A DNA stretch of 40,259 bases, taken from positions 1 to 40,259 of the forward strand of contig NZ_CAINTR010000179.1 of the NCBI RefSeq assembly GCF_903853455.1. The letters are read 5' to 3'. The notes beneath the pieces are model-generated. The model did not search any database. It was given only the letters and a program-made list of their open reading frames with translations, and had not been told where the DNA came from. Position numbers and translations under genes: made by a program. Source of the stretch: an uncultured Magnetospirillum sp. Its GTDB lineage: Bacteria > Pseudomonadota > Alphaproteobacteria > Rhodospirillales > Magnetospirillaceae. Below are positions 25,494 to 33,054 of this stretch, in pieces; positions within the stretch are counted from its first letter, which is position 1, and each line of letters begins with the position of its first letter.

Positions 25494-26000
25494 TCAGGCC
25501 TCGCCGACCGTGTCCAGCAACGACGACGCGACGGCCTCGCTGGCGCTCTTGCCGCCCCAGATGACGAACTGGAAGGCGGGATAGAAGCGCTCGCACTCGC
25601 TGACCGCCAGATCGACCAGATCCTCCACCTGCTCGGGCGACAGGCTGACGCCGCCACGCAGCAGCGAGGTGTGCCGGAACATGGGCACCCCTTCCTCGTC
25701 CCACAGGCCGAAATGGCCCAGCCACAGCTTCTCGTTGACCATGGCCAGCAATTCGTAGATGGGGCCGCGCTTGGCGACCGGCACCTTCATGTCGAAGGCA
25801 CAGGTGAAGTGCATCGCGCCCATGTCTTCGCGCCAGGCGAAATAAAGCGAGTAATTACACCACTTTCCGGGAATTTCCGCCGCCAGTTCCTCGTCATTGC
25901 GACGATCAAACGCCCAGTCATTGGCGGTAACGATTTGTTCGACCAGATCCACTGGATTGGCGAAGGGCTCATCATCTTCATACGCAGAGATCAACGTCAT
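25494..26000 (-). CDS. YbjN domain-containing protein
   Basis: A 168-residue cytoplasmic protein of the YbjN family. Typical features are the early NPVDLVEQIVTANDWAFDRR (about 15-34), the block AEIPGKWCNYSLYFAWREDM, then ANVNEK-like sequence (LLAMVNEKLWLGHFGLW) and FRHTSLLRGG. YbjN proteins are linked to stress and motility phenotypes and have a chaperone-like fold similar to type III secretion chaperones; exact function is not settled. ATG 26000 has AAGGAGG eight to ten bases upstream; the frame runs on to 26117 without a better start. It probably forms an operon with proC. Confidence 0.9.
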   Translation of the reverse strand: MTLISAYEDDEPFANPVDLVEQIVTANDWAFDRRNDEELAAEIPGKWCNYSLYFAWREDMGAMHFTCAFDMKVPVAKRGPIYELLAMVNEKLWLGHFGLWDEEGVPMFRHTSLLRGGVSLSPEQVEDLVDLAVSECERFYPAFQFVIWGGKSASEAVASSLLDTVGEA

Positions 26001-26164
26001 GCCGGCGCCCTCCTTGGCATGGAAGCCGTCTGATGCGAGGTGGAATCTAACCCTAGTGTCCGCCCGGCAAGCATTCGTACAAGGGGTAGCCAACCACACG
26101 CCACCCCGGCGGCGCAAGGTATTCTTTGCGCTCTACTTGCGTTTTTTTGTGGATAACTGCGAAG

Positions 26165-26476
26165 TCAGGGCTTTGGCGTCGCCTTGGGCTTGGGGGCCGC
26201 CTTGGGCTTGGCGGCCTCCGGCTTCGACAGCGCCGTCAGTTGCGCCTCCAGCGCCGCGACGCGGACCTCCAGGGCTTCCTGCTCCAGCCGGGCCTTGGCG
26301 GCCATGGCGCGGACCACCTCGAACTCCTCGCGCGGCACGAGATCGAGACCGGAGGTGAAGCGCTCCATCTGCTGGCGCAGCATCGCCTCCATCTCGGCAC
26401 GCAGACCGGACAGCGCCCCCAGGGCGCCGCTGGCGACACGGGAGAGGTCATCGAAGAAGGGGTTCTGGCTCTGCAT
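26165..26476 (-). CDS. ubiK: UbiK-like accessory factor (BMFP family)
   Basis: A 103-residue protein that begins MQSQNPFFDDLSRVASGALG, the usual amphipathic start of the family, then a long helix through GLDLVPREEFEVVRAMAAKA (about 43-62) with the conserved V-x-R-E-E-F motif, a coiled coil, and a C-terminal tail of Ala, Lys and Pro repeats (AKPKAAPKPKATPKP). UbiK binds membranes as a trimer and supports ubiquinone synthesis through UbiJ in E. coli; in alphaproteobacteria the same family is known only by homology. Weak ribosome site. The gene is single, between ybjN and cobT on the same strand. Confidence 0.85.
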   Translation of the reverse strand: MQSQNPFFDDLSRVASGALGALSGLRAEMEAMLRQQMERFTSGLDLVPREEFEVVRAMAAKARLEQEALEVRVAALEAQLTALSKPEAAKPKAAPKPKATPKP

Positions 26477-26522
26477 GGCGGCGTCTTTCGGGTAGAACAG
26501 TCATCGATCAACAAGGGTAGCG

Positions 26523-27542
26523 CTATGCTTCGCCCTTGTCACTCACTCCCGCCGTGGCGAAGGTGGCCATGCCGGCATGGCAGGCCACCGCCGCCTTGAG
26601 CAGCCCCACCGCCACCGCCGCCCCCGAACCCTCGCCCAGGCGCATCCCCAGGTCCAGCAGCGCCGCCTTGCCCAGCTTGTCGATCAGGCGGCGATGCCCC
26701 GGCTCCACCGAGACATGCCCGACCATGCAGTGGTCGAGGGCGTCGGGGCGCTCCAGGGCCAGGGCCGCCACCGCCGCGGTGGTGACATAGCCGTCCAGCA
26801 GCACCGGCACCCGGCGTTGCCGCGCCGCCAGCACCGCGCCGGCCATGGCCACCAGTTCGCGGCCGCCCAGGCAGCGCAGAATCTCCAGCGGCGGCTTGCC
26901 GCGATGCAACGCCACGCCGGCCGCCACCACCTCGATCTTGCGCGCCAGGCTGCTGCCCTCGACGCCGGTACCGCGCCCGGTCCAATCCACCGCCTCGCCG
27001 CCGAACAGGGCGCAGGCCACCGCCGCCGCCGAACTGGTGTTGCCGATCCCCATCTCGCCCACCACCAGCACGTCGGCCTCGGCCGGCACCGCATCCATTC
27101 CGGCCTGGAAGGCGGCGACGAATTCGGCCTCGGACAGGGCCGGTCCCTGGGTGAAATCGGCGGTCGGACGGTCGAGATCGAGGGCGACGACATCCAGATC
27201 CATGCCGAAGGTCCGGCACAGCTGGTTGATGGCGGCACCGCCGGAGCGGAAATTCCCCACCATCTGGACAGTCACCTCGGCGGGGAAGGCCGAAACCCCC
27301 AGCGCCGCCACGCCGTGATTGCCGGCGAACACCCGGGCGCATGGGCGCTCCATGCGGGGCGGATGGCGACCCTGCCAGGTGGACAGCCAGCCCGAAATCT
27401 CCTCCAGCCGCCCCAGCGAGCCGGCCGGCTTGGTCAATTGCGGCTCGCGCGCCGCCCAGGCCGCCGCCGCCGCCTGATCGCCGCCGGGCAGCCGGGCCAA
27501 GGCGTCGCGGATGTGGGATACCCTAGAAATAGTCGAATTCAA
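26523..27542 (-). CDS. cobT: Nicotinate-nucleotide-dimethylbenzimidazole phosphoribosyltransferase
   Basis: A 339-residue enzyme that makes alpha-ribazole phosphate from dimethylbenzimidazole and nicotinate mononucleotide for the lower loop of cobalamin. Blocks seen: LTKPAGSLGRLEEIS (about 36-50), FAGNHGVAALGVSAFP (72-87), GEMGIGNTSSAAA (161-173), DWTGRGTGV, LLDGYVTTAA, and the catalytic glutamate in MRLGEGSGAA near the end. The start is TTG at 27542, seven bases behind GGGGAG; an ATG at 27560 would lie upstream of that site. It is divergent from cobS, 56 bp away, with which it shares a short promoter region. No cobalamin riboswitch fits in that gap. Confidence 0.95.
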   Translation of the reverse strand: MNSTISRVSHIRDALARLPGGDQAAAAAWAAREPQLTKPAGSLGRLEEISGWLSTWQGRHPPRMERPCARVFAGNHGVAALGVSAFPAEVTVQMVGNFRSGGAAINQLCRTFGMDLDVVALDLDRPTADFTQGPALSEAEFVAAFQAGMDAVPAEADVLVVGEMGIGNTSSAAAVACALFGGEAVDWTGRGTGVEGSSLARKIEVVAAGVALHRGKPPLEILRCLGGRELVAMAGAVLAARQRRVPVLLDGYVTTAAVAALALERPDALDHCMVGHVSVEPGHRRLIDKLGKAALLDLGMRLGEGSGAAVAVGLLKAAVACHAGMATFATAGVSDKGEA

Positions 27543-27598
27543 GGAAATTCTCCCCAACATATTGCGGGCCGCGCGTGCCCGTCCTATAACCGAGGATC

Positions 27599-28387
27599 AT
27601 GAACGAGTCACCTGTCATAACGCCGTCGCCCGCCCCGAATTGGCGGAGCGACCTTCATCTGGCCGCCTCCTTCCTGACCCGGCTGCCGCTGCCCGATTCG
27701 GGCGTGGTGGCGGCGGGCGGGTTGGCCTCGGCCATGCGCTGCTTCCCGCTGGTGGGGCTGGGCCTGGGCCTCACCGCCGGGCTGGTCGCCGCCACGGCCA
27801 CGGGGCTGGGGCTGCCGCCGCTGCCGGCGGCGCTGCTGGCCGTGCTGACCCTGGTGCTGCTCACCGGCGCCCTGCACGAGGACGGTCTGGCCGATCTGGC
27901 CGACGGCATGGGAGCGCGTGGTGATCGCGACCGCCGCCTGGAGGTGATGCGCGATTCCCGCAGCGGCGCCTTCGGGGTGCTGGCGCTGGTGTTCTCGGTG
28001 GGATTGCGGGCCGCCGCCCTGGCCGCCTTGCCCGGCGGCTGGCGCATGGCCGGCGCGCTGATGGCGGCGGCGGCGCTGTCGCGCGCCATGATCCCGGCCG
28101 CCATGCAGGTGATGGCCCCGGCCCGCCCGGACGGGCTGGGCGCCTCGGCCGGCATCCCCAACGCCTCCGTCGCCGCCACCGCCGCCGGCATCGGCCTGGG
28201 CGTCGCGGTCCTCGGTCTGGGACTGGCCGGTGCCCTGGCGGCCGCCATCGCCGCCCTGCTGGGCGCCTCGGCCGTGGTCGTGCTGGCGCGGCGCACCCTC
28301 GGCGGCTATACCGGCGACGTGCTGGGCGCGGTGCAGCAGGCGGCCGAGATCGCCATCCTGCTGGCCGCCGCCATGGTGCTGTCATGA
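27599..28387 (+). CDS. cobS: Adenosylcobinamide-GDP ribazoletransferase
   Basis: A 262-residue inner-membrane enzyme that joins adenosylcobinamide-GDP with alpha-ribazole (or its phosphate), the final assembly of the nucleotide loop. Typical marks are FLTRLPLP near residue 25, the acidic motif LHEDGLADLADGMGARGDR (about 91-109), MRDSRSGAFGVLALVF (116-131), GGYTGDVLGA (about 238-247), and a string of Ala/Leu-rich membrane segments. The ATG at 27599 has GAGGATC nearby. A palindromic repeat starts at the stop codon, then the phosphatase gene of the same pathway follows. Confidence 0.95.
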   Translation: MNESPVITPSPAPNWRSDLHLAASFLTRLPLPDSGVVAAGGLASAMRCFPLVGLGLGLTAGLVAATATGLGLPPLPAALLAVLTLVLLTGALHEDGLADLADGMGARGDRDRRLEVMRDSRSGAFGVLALVFSVGLRAAALAALPGGWRMAGALMAAAALSRAMIPAAMQVMAPARPDGLGASAGIPNASVAATAAGIGLGVAVLGLGLAGALAAAIAALLGASAVVVLARRTLGGYTGDVLGAVQQAAEIAILLAAAMVLS

Positions 28388-28518
28388 GCGCCCGCCCGGC
28401 GCTTGAGGGACACGCGGTACCGACGAGCCGCAGGCTCGGAGTTGCGGCCAAGGGCCGGCGCGCCACATGGCGCGAAAGCCAAGGGCGCGGATGCGCCCGC
28501 CCGGCGCCTGAGGGACAT
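28386..28518. repeat. Palindromic intergenic repeat, copy 4
   Basis: The element runs from the cobS stop to just before the phosphatase start. It holds CGAGCC/GGCTCG (28424-28438), CGCGCC/GGCGCG around ACAT (28459-28474), GGGCGC/GCGCCC around GGAT (28483-28498), and GCCCGGCGCCTGAGGGA. The last motif is also present at the left end (GCCCGGCGCTTGAGGGACA, 28392-28410), so part of the unit is doubled. The central stems align with copies 1-3. As it lies between two cobalamin genes on the same strand, it is likely transcribed. Confidence 0.8.
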
Positions 28519-28523
28519 GAACA

Positions 28524-29129
28524 ATGAACTCCACCCGCTGGTGGCTGTTGCGCCACGCCCCGGTCCCCTGCCCGCATGGCCGCATCAACGGCCGCCTCGA
28601 CGTGGCCTGCGACACCTCGGAGGACGAAGCGTTCCAGGGGCTGGTCCGCGTTCTGCCGGTCAATCCGGTGCTGGTGGAAAGCGGCCTGCTTCGCTGCCGC
28701 CAGACCGCCGGAGCGCTGGAAGCCGCCGGCATGCTGCTGCCGCCGCCCATCGTCGAGCCCGAGCTGGTGGAACAGGATTTCGGCCGCTGGCAGGGGCGCA
28801 GCTGGCTGGAGCTGGAAACCGCCAAGGACCCGGACCTCGCCCCCTTCTGGGCCGACCCCGCCGCAACCGCCCCGCCGGGAGGCGAGAGCTTCGCCGCCAT
28901 GATCGAACGGGTGGCGGGCGCCCTGGAAAACCTCACCGCCGCCCAGGCCGGCCGCGACATCCTGGCCATCGTCCATGCCGGCACGGTGCGGGCGGCCCTG
29001 GCGACGGCGCTGGACATCACCCCGGCGCAGGCCCTGCGGTTTGCCGTCCACCCCTTGTCGCTGACCCGCCTGGACGCTACCTCGGAAGGGTGGCGCGTCG
29101 AGATGGTCAACGTCCTGCCCTATTCGTAG
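28524..29129 (+). CDS. Histidine phosphatase, alpha-ribazole phosphatase-like (CobC)
   Basis: A 201-residue phosphatase of the phosphoglycerate-mutase-like family. LLRHAPVPCPHGRINGRLD (8-26) has the catalytic R-H (variant RHAP), RCRQTA (about 57-62) the second Arg, EQDFGRWQGRSWLELE (about 82-97) the acid region, and VHAGTVRAAL (about 151-160) the second His. The gene order after cobS makes it the likely alpha-ribazole-5'-phosphate phosphatase of the cobalamin loop pathway. Substrate by context only; a general phosphatase is the alternative. ATG 28524 lies a few bases after the repeat element, which supplies GAGGGA as ribosome site. Confidence 0.85.
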   Translation: MNSTRWWLLRHAPVPCPHGRINGRLDVACDTSEDEAFQGLVRVLPVNPVLVESGLLRCRQTAGALEAAGMLLPPPIVEPELVEQDFGRWQGRSWLELETAKDPDLAPFWADPAATAPPGGESFAAMIERVAGALENLTAAQAGRDILAIVHAGTVRAALATALDITPAQALRFAVHPLSLTRLDATSEGWRVEMVNVLPYS

Positions 29130-29136
29130 GGACTGA

Positions 29137-29154
29137 GTCCTCCCCTCGGAGGAC
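29137..29154 (+). terminator. Possible terminator hairpin after the CobC-like gene
   Basis: GTCCTCC and GGAGGAC pair perfectly around CCTC, eight bases behind the TAG stop. There is no T-run, so strength is uncertain. Confidence 0.4.
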
Positions 29155-29257
29155 AGGCGGCTGACGCGCCAAAATAGGTATATTACACCCTTCTTTTGGC
29201 CTGGACGAAAGTTTACGATGGGGCGACAGCCCCGATCCATCCCCCTCGGAGACCTCG

Positions 29258-31315
29258 ATGCTTGCACTCATGCGAAACCTCCGGCTCGGCTCGCGGATCG
29301 GCATCGCCATCCTGATTCCGGTCCTGGGCATGCTGATCTTCTCCGGGATCGGCCTGACCGAGAAGCTGAGCTTTTCGGCCAAGATGGACCAATTGGAGGA
29401 CATGGCCGGACTGGGGCCGGCCATCGGCGCCGTGGTCCACGAACTCCAGAAAGAGCGCGGCATGTCCGCCGGCTTCATCGGCAGCAAGGGCGCCAAGTTC
29501 AGCGACCGCCTGCCGGAGCAGCGCAAGGCGTCGGACGCCACGTTGGCCGCGCTGAACGAAGCGTTGCGGACCATCGACACTCCCGACACCGCCACCGGGC
29601 TGAAGGCGGCGATCACCGCCGCGCGCGCGGGACTGGAACCGCTGGCGGACAAGCGGGCGGCGGTAGACGGCTTGGCGCTGAGCGTGGGCGAGGCCGCCGG
29701 CTATTACACCGCCGCCATCGGCAAATTACTGGCCATGGTCGAACAGATGGCGGTCATCGGCACAGACGTGGGGGTGTCCAAGGCCATTATCGCCTATACC
29801 CAGCTTCTCCACGGCAAGGAGCGCGCCGGCCAGGAGCGCGCCATGGCCTCGGGCGGGTTCGCCGCCAAGGCGTTCGAGGCGACGATCCATCGCAAGTTCA
29901 CCCAGTTGATCGCCCAGCAGGACACCTTCTTCGCCACCTACGCCATTTACGCCAGCCCCGACGAGAAGGCCATGCTGGACGCCGCCCTGGCCGACCCGGT
30001 GGCCAAGGACGTGGACCGCATGCGCCTGATCGCGCTGGACAGCCCGTTTACCGGCACCACCGGCGACGTCGAGGCGCCGGTCTGGTTCGACACCATCACC
30101 CGGAAAATCGACCTGCTGAAGCAGGTGGAGGACAAGGTGGCCGGCGACCTGCTCGCCCTCGCCCGATCCGTCCACGACCGGACCCAGCGGGCGTTGTACA
30201 GCTACTTGGCCGCCACCCTGGTTCTGCTGGCCGCCGGCATCAGCATCGCCTGGGTCATCGCCGCCGACATCTCGCGCCCCCTCGGCAAGGTCATCCTCGC
30301 CATGGACCTGCTGTCGAAAGGCGACAAGGCGCACGAGGTCGAAGGCGGCGAGCGCCACGACGAAATCGGCGCCATGGCCCGTGCGGTGGAGGTGTTCCGG
30401 GTGGGGCTGATCCGCGCCGACGACCTGGCCAAGGCGCAGGAGGAGGACCAGCGCGTCAAGGATCGCCGCGCCCGCGTCATCGACGGCGTCCTCAAGGAAT
30501 TCAACATGGAGGTCGCCGAGGTTCTGGCTGCCATGGCCGCCTCGGCCACCGAGTTGGAGGCCACCTCCCAGACCATGTCGGCAACCGCCGGGCAAACCTC
30601 CGACCAGGCCACCGTGGTCGCCGCCGCCGTCGAGGAGATGGCGGTCAACATGCGAACCGTCGCCGCCGCCGCCGAGCATCTGTCGGGCTCGGTCGAGGCG
30701 ATCAACCATCGGGTCGCCGATTCGGTCCAGATCGCCCAAACCGCCAAGGGCAAGGCGCAACAGACCAACCATCTGGTGCGCGGCCTGTCGGCGGCCGTGC
30801 TGAAGATCGGCGAGGTGGTCAACCTGATCACCGACATCGCCGCCCAGACCAATCTGCTGGCGCTGAACGCCACCATCGAGGCGGCTCGCGCCGGTGACGC
30901 CGGCAAGGGCTTCGCGGTGGTGGCGGGCGAGGTCAAGAACCTGGCCAACCAGACCGCCCGGGCCACCGACGAGATTTCGGCGCAGATCACGTCGGTGCAG
31001 CAGGAAACCCGATTGGCCGTCGCCGCCATCACCGAGATCACCGCCATCATCGAGCAGATGAGCGAGCTGTCCGCCGCCATCGCCGCCTCGGTGGCGGAGC
31101 AGGATACGGCGACCTCGGAAATCGCCACCAATGTGCAACAGGTCTCCCAGGGAACCGACGAAATCAGCTCCAACGTCGTCGGGGTCAACCGGGCCGCCGG
31201 CGAGACCGGCCATGCCGCCGCGGACGTGCTGGAAACGGCCCACACCGTCGCCGAGCGGGCGACCGCCTTGCGCCATCAGGTGGACACCTTCCTGACCCAT
31301 ATTCGCGCGGCCTGA
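29258..31315 (+). CDS. Methyl-accepting chemotaxis protein with NIT domain
   Basis: A 685-residue chemoreceptor. The first membrane segment (14-33) is followed by a large periplasmic part (about 50-300) of the NIT (nitrate/nitrite sensing) type, recognised from the conserved start [20 protein letters not shown] (59-78) and its all-helical make-up. The second segment is at 313-335, then HAMP (336-395) and a full signalling domain with the tip [20 protein letters not shown] and [23 protein letters not shown] 29258 has GGAG nine bases upstream. The 128-bp leader includes AT-rich sequence (TAGGTATATTACACCC). A STAS gene starts 26 bp downstream and a HATPase gene overlaps that, an arrangement that ties this receptor to a partner-switching pair. 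Ligand nitrate or nitrite by family only. Confidence 0.94.
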   Translation: MLALMRNLRLGSRIGIAILIPVLGMLIFSGIGLTEKLSFSAKMDQLEDMAGLGPAIGAVVHELQKERGMSAGFIGSKGAKFSDRLPEQRKASDATLAALNEALRTIDTPDTATGLKAAITAARAGLEPLADKRAAVDGLALSVGEAAGYYTAAIGKLLAMVEQMAVIGTDVGVSKAIIAYTQLLHGKERAGQERAMASGGFAAKAFEATIHRKFTQLIAQQDTFFATYAIYASPDEKAMLDAALADPVAKDVDRMRLIALDSPFTGTTGDVEAPVWFDTITRKIDLLKQVEDKVAGDLLALARSVHDRTQRALYSYLAATLVLLAAGISIAWVIAADISRPLGKVILAMDLLSKGDKAHEVEGGERHDEIGAMARAVEVFRVGLIRADDLAKAQEEDQRVKDRRARVIDGVLKEFNMEVAEVLAAMAASATELEATSQTMSATAGQTSDQATVVAAAVEEMAVNMRTVAAAAEHLSGSVEAINHRVADSVQIAQTAKGKAQQTNHLVRGLSAAVLKIGEVVNLITDIAAQTNLLALNATIEAARAGDAGKGFAVVAGEVKNLANQTARATDEISAQITSVQQETRLAVAAITEITAIIEQMSELSAAIAASVAEQDTATSEIATNVQQVSQGTDEISSNVVGVNRAAGETGHAAADVLETAHTVAERATALRHQVDTFLTHIRAA

Positions 31316-31341
31316 ACTTTTTATAGGGGGGGAGAGAGCGG

Positions 31342-31641
31342 ATGCAGTACACCACCAGACGCGAGGGCGGAAAAATCGAAATGGTGCTTTCGGGACGCCT
31401 GACCTTCGCCGACGCCCATCAGTTTCCCCAGTTCATCGACCAGGCCGCCACCGGCGGAACGGTGTGCGACCTCGACCTGAGCGGTCTGACCTTCGTCGAC
31501 TCCACCGGCCTCAGTCTGTTCATCCACATCTACGACGCGGCGCTGGCCTCCGGCCAGAAGGTCACCCTGCGCAACGCCAAGGGGGCGGTGGCCGAGACCC
31601 TGCGCCGCGCCAGCTTCGACACCTTGTTCGAGTTCAAGTGA
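31342..31641 (+). CDS. STAS-domain anti-sigma-factor-antagonist-like protein
   Basis: A 99-residue cytoplasmic STAS protein of the SpoIIAA/RsbV type. LSGRLTFADAHQFPQFID (16-33) is the first conserved part; DLDLSGLTFVDSTGLSLFIH (43-62) carries the Ser in DSTG that is the usual phosphorylation site. Phosphorylated by its partner kinase, such a protein is inactive; unphosphorylated it binds its target. GGGGGGAGAGAG precedes ATG 31342. The stop overlaps the HATPase start (GTGA), so both are made together. The preceding MCP is probably in the same transcript. Confidence 0.93.
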   Translation: MQYTTRREGGKIEMVLSGRLTFADAHQFPQFIDQAATGGTVCDLDLSGLTFVDSTGLSLFIHIYDAALASGQKVTLRNAKGAVAETLRRASFDTLFEFK

Positions 31642-32318
31642 CTCCGGCCGCCCGGATCGCCATCACCAACCGCGGGGTAGACCCGTCGGCCGCCGACCGC
31701 ATCCGCGCCCAGATCGCGCTCCGGACGCCGGAGCGGCTCAACGTCACCGTCTTCGACGGTCGGGACGAGAGCGATCTGGCCGCCGCCCTGGCGCTGCCGG
31801 TCGCCGTCTGCATCGACATCCAATGTACCGACCCTGCCGCCGACTTGCCACGAGCGAGCTTGCTGCTGCGGCTTTCCACCGCCACGGCCACCCGGCTCGA
31901 TGTAGCCGATGCCTTCGCCACGGCGTTGGAACCGCGTTTCCCCCATCTCGCGGATCAGCTCAACGGCATCCGTTACGCGGTTCAGGAAGCCGTCGGCAAC
32001 GCCGTCATCCACGGCAATCTCGGCCTCGACGGCGCCCTGCGCGCCTCCCTGGAAGAGTTGCGCCAGTTCGCCGCCGCCATGGAACAGCGCCTGGGCGACC
32101 CCGCCCATGCCGGACTGCCCATCACCATCGCCGCCCGGCCGTGCCGAGGTGGAATCGCCGTTTCGGTGGAGGATCGCGGCCCCGGCTTCCATCCGCCGTC
32201 GATCCGGCCGCCGCCCTCGGCCGCCGCCGGAGGGTTGGGCCTCGCCATCATCGGCCAGTGCTGCCGCCGCATACGCTTCAGCCGGGGCGGCCGGCGCATC
32301 ACCATGCTGTTCATGTGA
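31638..32318 (+). CDS. HATPase-domain serine kinase / anti-sigma-like regulator
   Basis: A 226-residue protein with a GHKL ATPase domain of the RsbW/SpoIIAB class. The N-box is QEAVGNAVIHGNLGLDGA (about 116-133), G1 is VEDRGPGFHP (about 178-187) and G2 is GGLGLAIIGQCC (about 201-212). The first 100 residues (starting VTPAARIAITNRG) do not match a domain I know and may sense a signal or bind a partner. No His phosphoacceptor domain is present, so it is not a classical sensor kinase. Start GTG 31638 overlaps the STAS stop by four bases. It probably phosphorylates the STAS protein; its final target (sigma factor, cyclase or receptor array) is not in the window. Confidence 0.88.
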   Translation: MTPAARIAITNRGVDPSAADRIRAQIALRTPERLNVTVFDGRDESDLAAALALPVAVCIDIQCTDPAADLPRASLLLRLSTATATRLDVADAFATALEPRFPHLADQLNGIRYAVQEAVGNAVIHGNLGLDGALRASLEELRQFAAAMEQRLGDPAHAGLPITIAARPCRGGIAVSVEDRGPGFHPPSIRPPPSAAAGGLGLAIIGQCCRRIRFSRGGRRITMLFM

Positions 32319-32333
32319 GGGGTACCAAAAACC

Positions 32334-32894
32334 CTAAAACGGCTCCAGCTCGCTGTCCCAGTACAGGAAGTCGCGCCAGGACTGGTGCAGGTAGTTGGGC
32401 GGAAAGGCCCGGCCGTTTTCCTGCAACTCGTAGGTCGAGGGTTGGTCCGGCCGGCTGAGCAGGACCAACCCCACCTCGCGCGGCAGGTGGCTGCCCTTTC
32501 TCAGATTGCACGGCGAACAGGCGGTGACCACGTTTTCCCAGGTGGTGCTGCCGCCGCGCGAGCGGGGAATCACATGGTCGAAGGTCAGGTCGTGGGTGGG
32601 GAAGGGCTCGCCGCAATACTGGCAGGAGAAGCGGTCGCGCAGGAAGACGTTGAAGCGGGTGAAGGCCGGCCGCCGCGCGGTCGGCACGTATTCCTTGAGC
32701 GAGATCACGCTGGGCAGCCGCATGGTGCGGCGGGGGGAGTGGATCAGCCGGTCGTATTCCGACACCACGGTGACGCGATCAGCCACCACCGCCTTGATCG
32801 TTTCCTGCCACGACCACAGCGACAACGGAAAGTAGCTGAGCGGCCGGAAATCGGCGTTCAGCACCAGGGCAGGATGACTGTCGAAAGCGACCAC
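32334..32894 (-). CDS. HNH endonuclease
   Basis: A 186-residue HNH-family protein. CQYCGEPF (about 90-97) gives the first zinc pair; DLTFDHVIPRSRGGSTTWEN (about 101-120) is the catalytic H-x-x-x-R-x-x-G-G-x-x-x-x-x-N stretch; CSPCNLRKG (about 125-133) gives the second pair. This chromosomal type, starting with LVLNADFRPLSYFPLSLWSW, is very widely conserved in alphaproteobacteria as a single-copy gene rather than a mobile nuclease; its role is not known. GTG 32894 is used as start with AGGAGAGG upstream. It converges with the HATPase gene. Confidence 0.92.
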   Translation of the reverse strand: MVAFDSHPALVLNADFRPLSYFPLSLWSWQETIKAVVADRVTVVSEYDRLIHSPRRTMRLPSVISLKEYVPTARRPAFTRFNVFLRDRFSCQYCGEPFPTHDLTFDHVIPRSRGGSTTWENVVTACSPCNLRKGSHLPREVGLVLLSRPDQPSTYELQENGRAFPPNYLHQSWRDFLYWDSELEPF

Positions 32895-33054
32895 TCAACC
32901 TCTCCTTCTAAGGAGTTATCGCAAAATATAGTATTCAACGGGGTTAATCCATACCCCTCTTCGTGATGGTTCGGTGAAAACCGGGCGGGGGAAACCCGCT
33001 TGTCCTCGTCCGGCCTTTGGCTGAATATTGATATGGTGACGAAGCGAGGCGACC

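Noticed and set aside
27543-27598. Cobalamin riboswitch between cobT and cobS
   Set aside because: The 56-bp gap is far too short for a B12 riboswitch (about 200 bases) and has no B12-box-like sequence.
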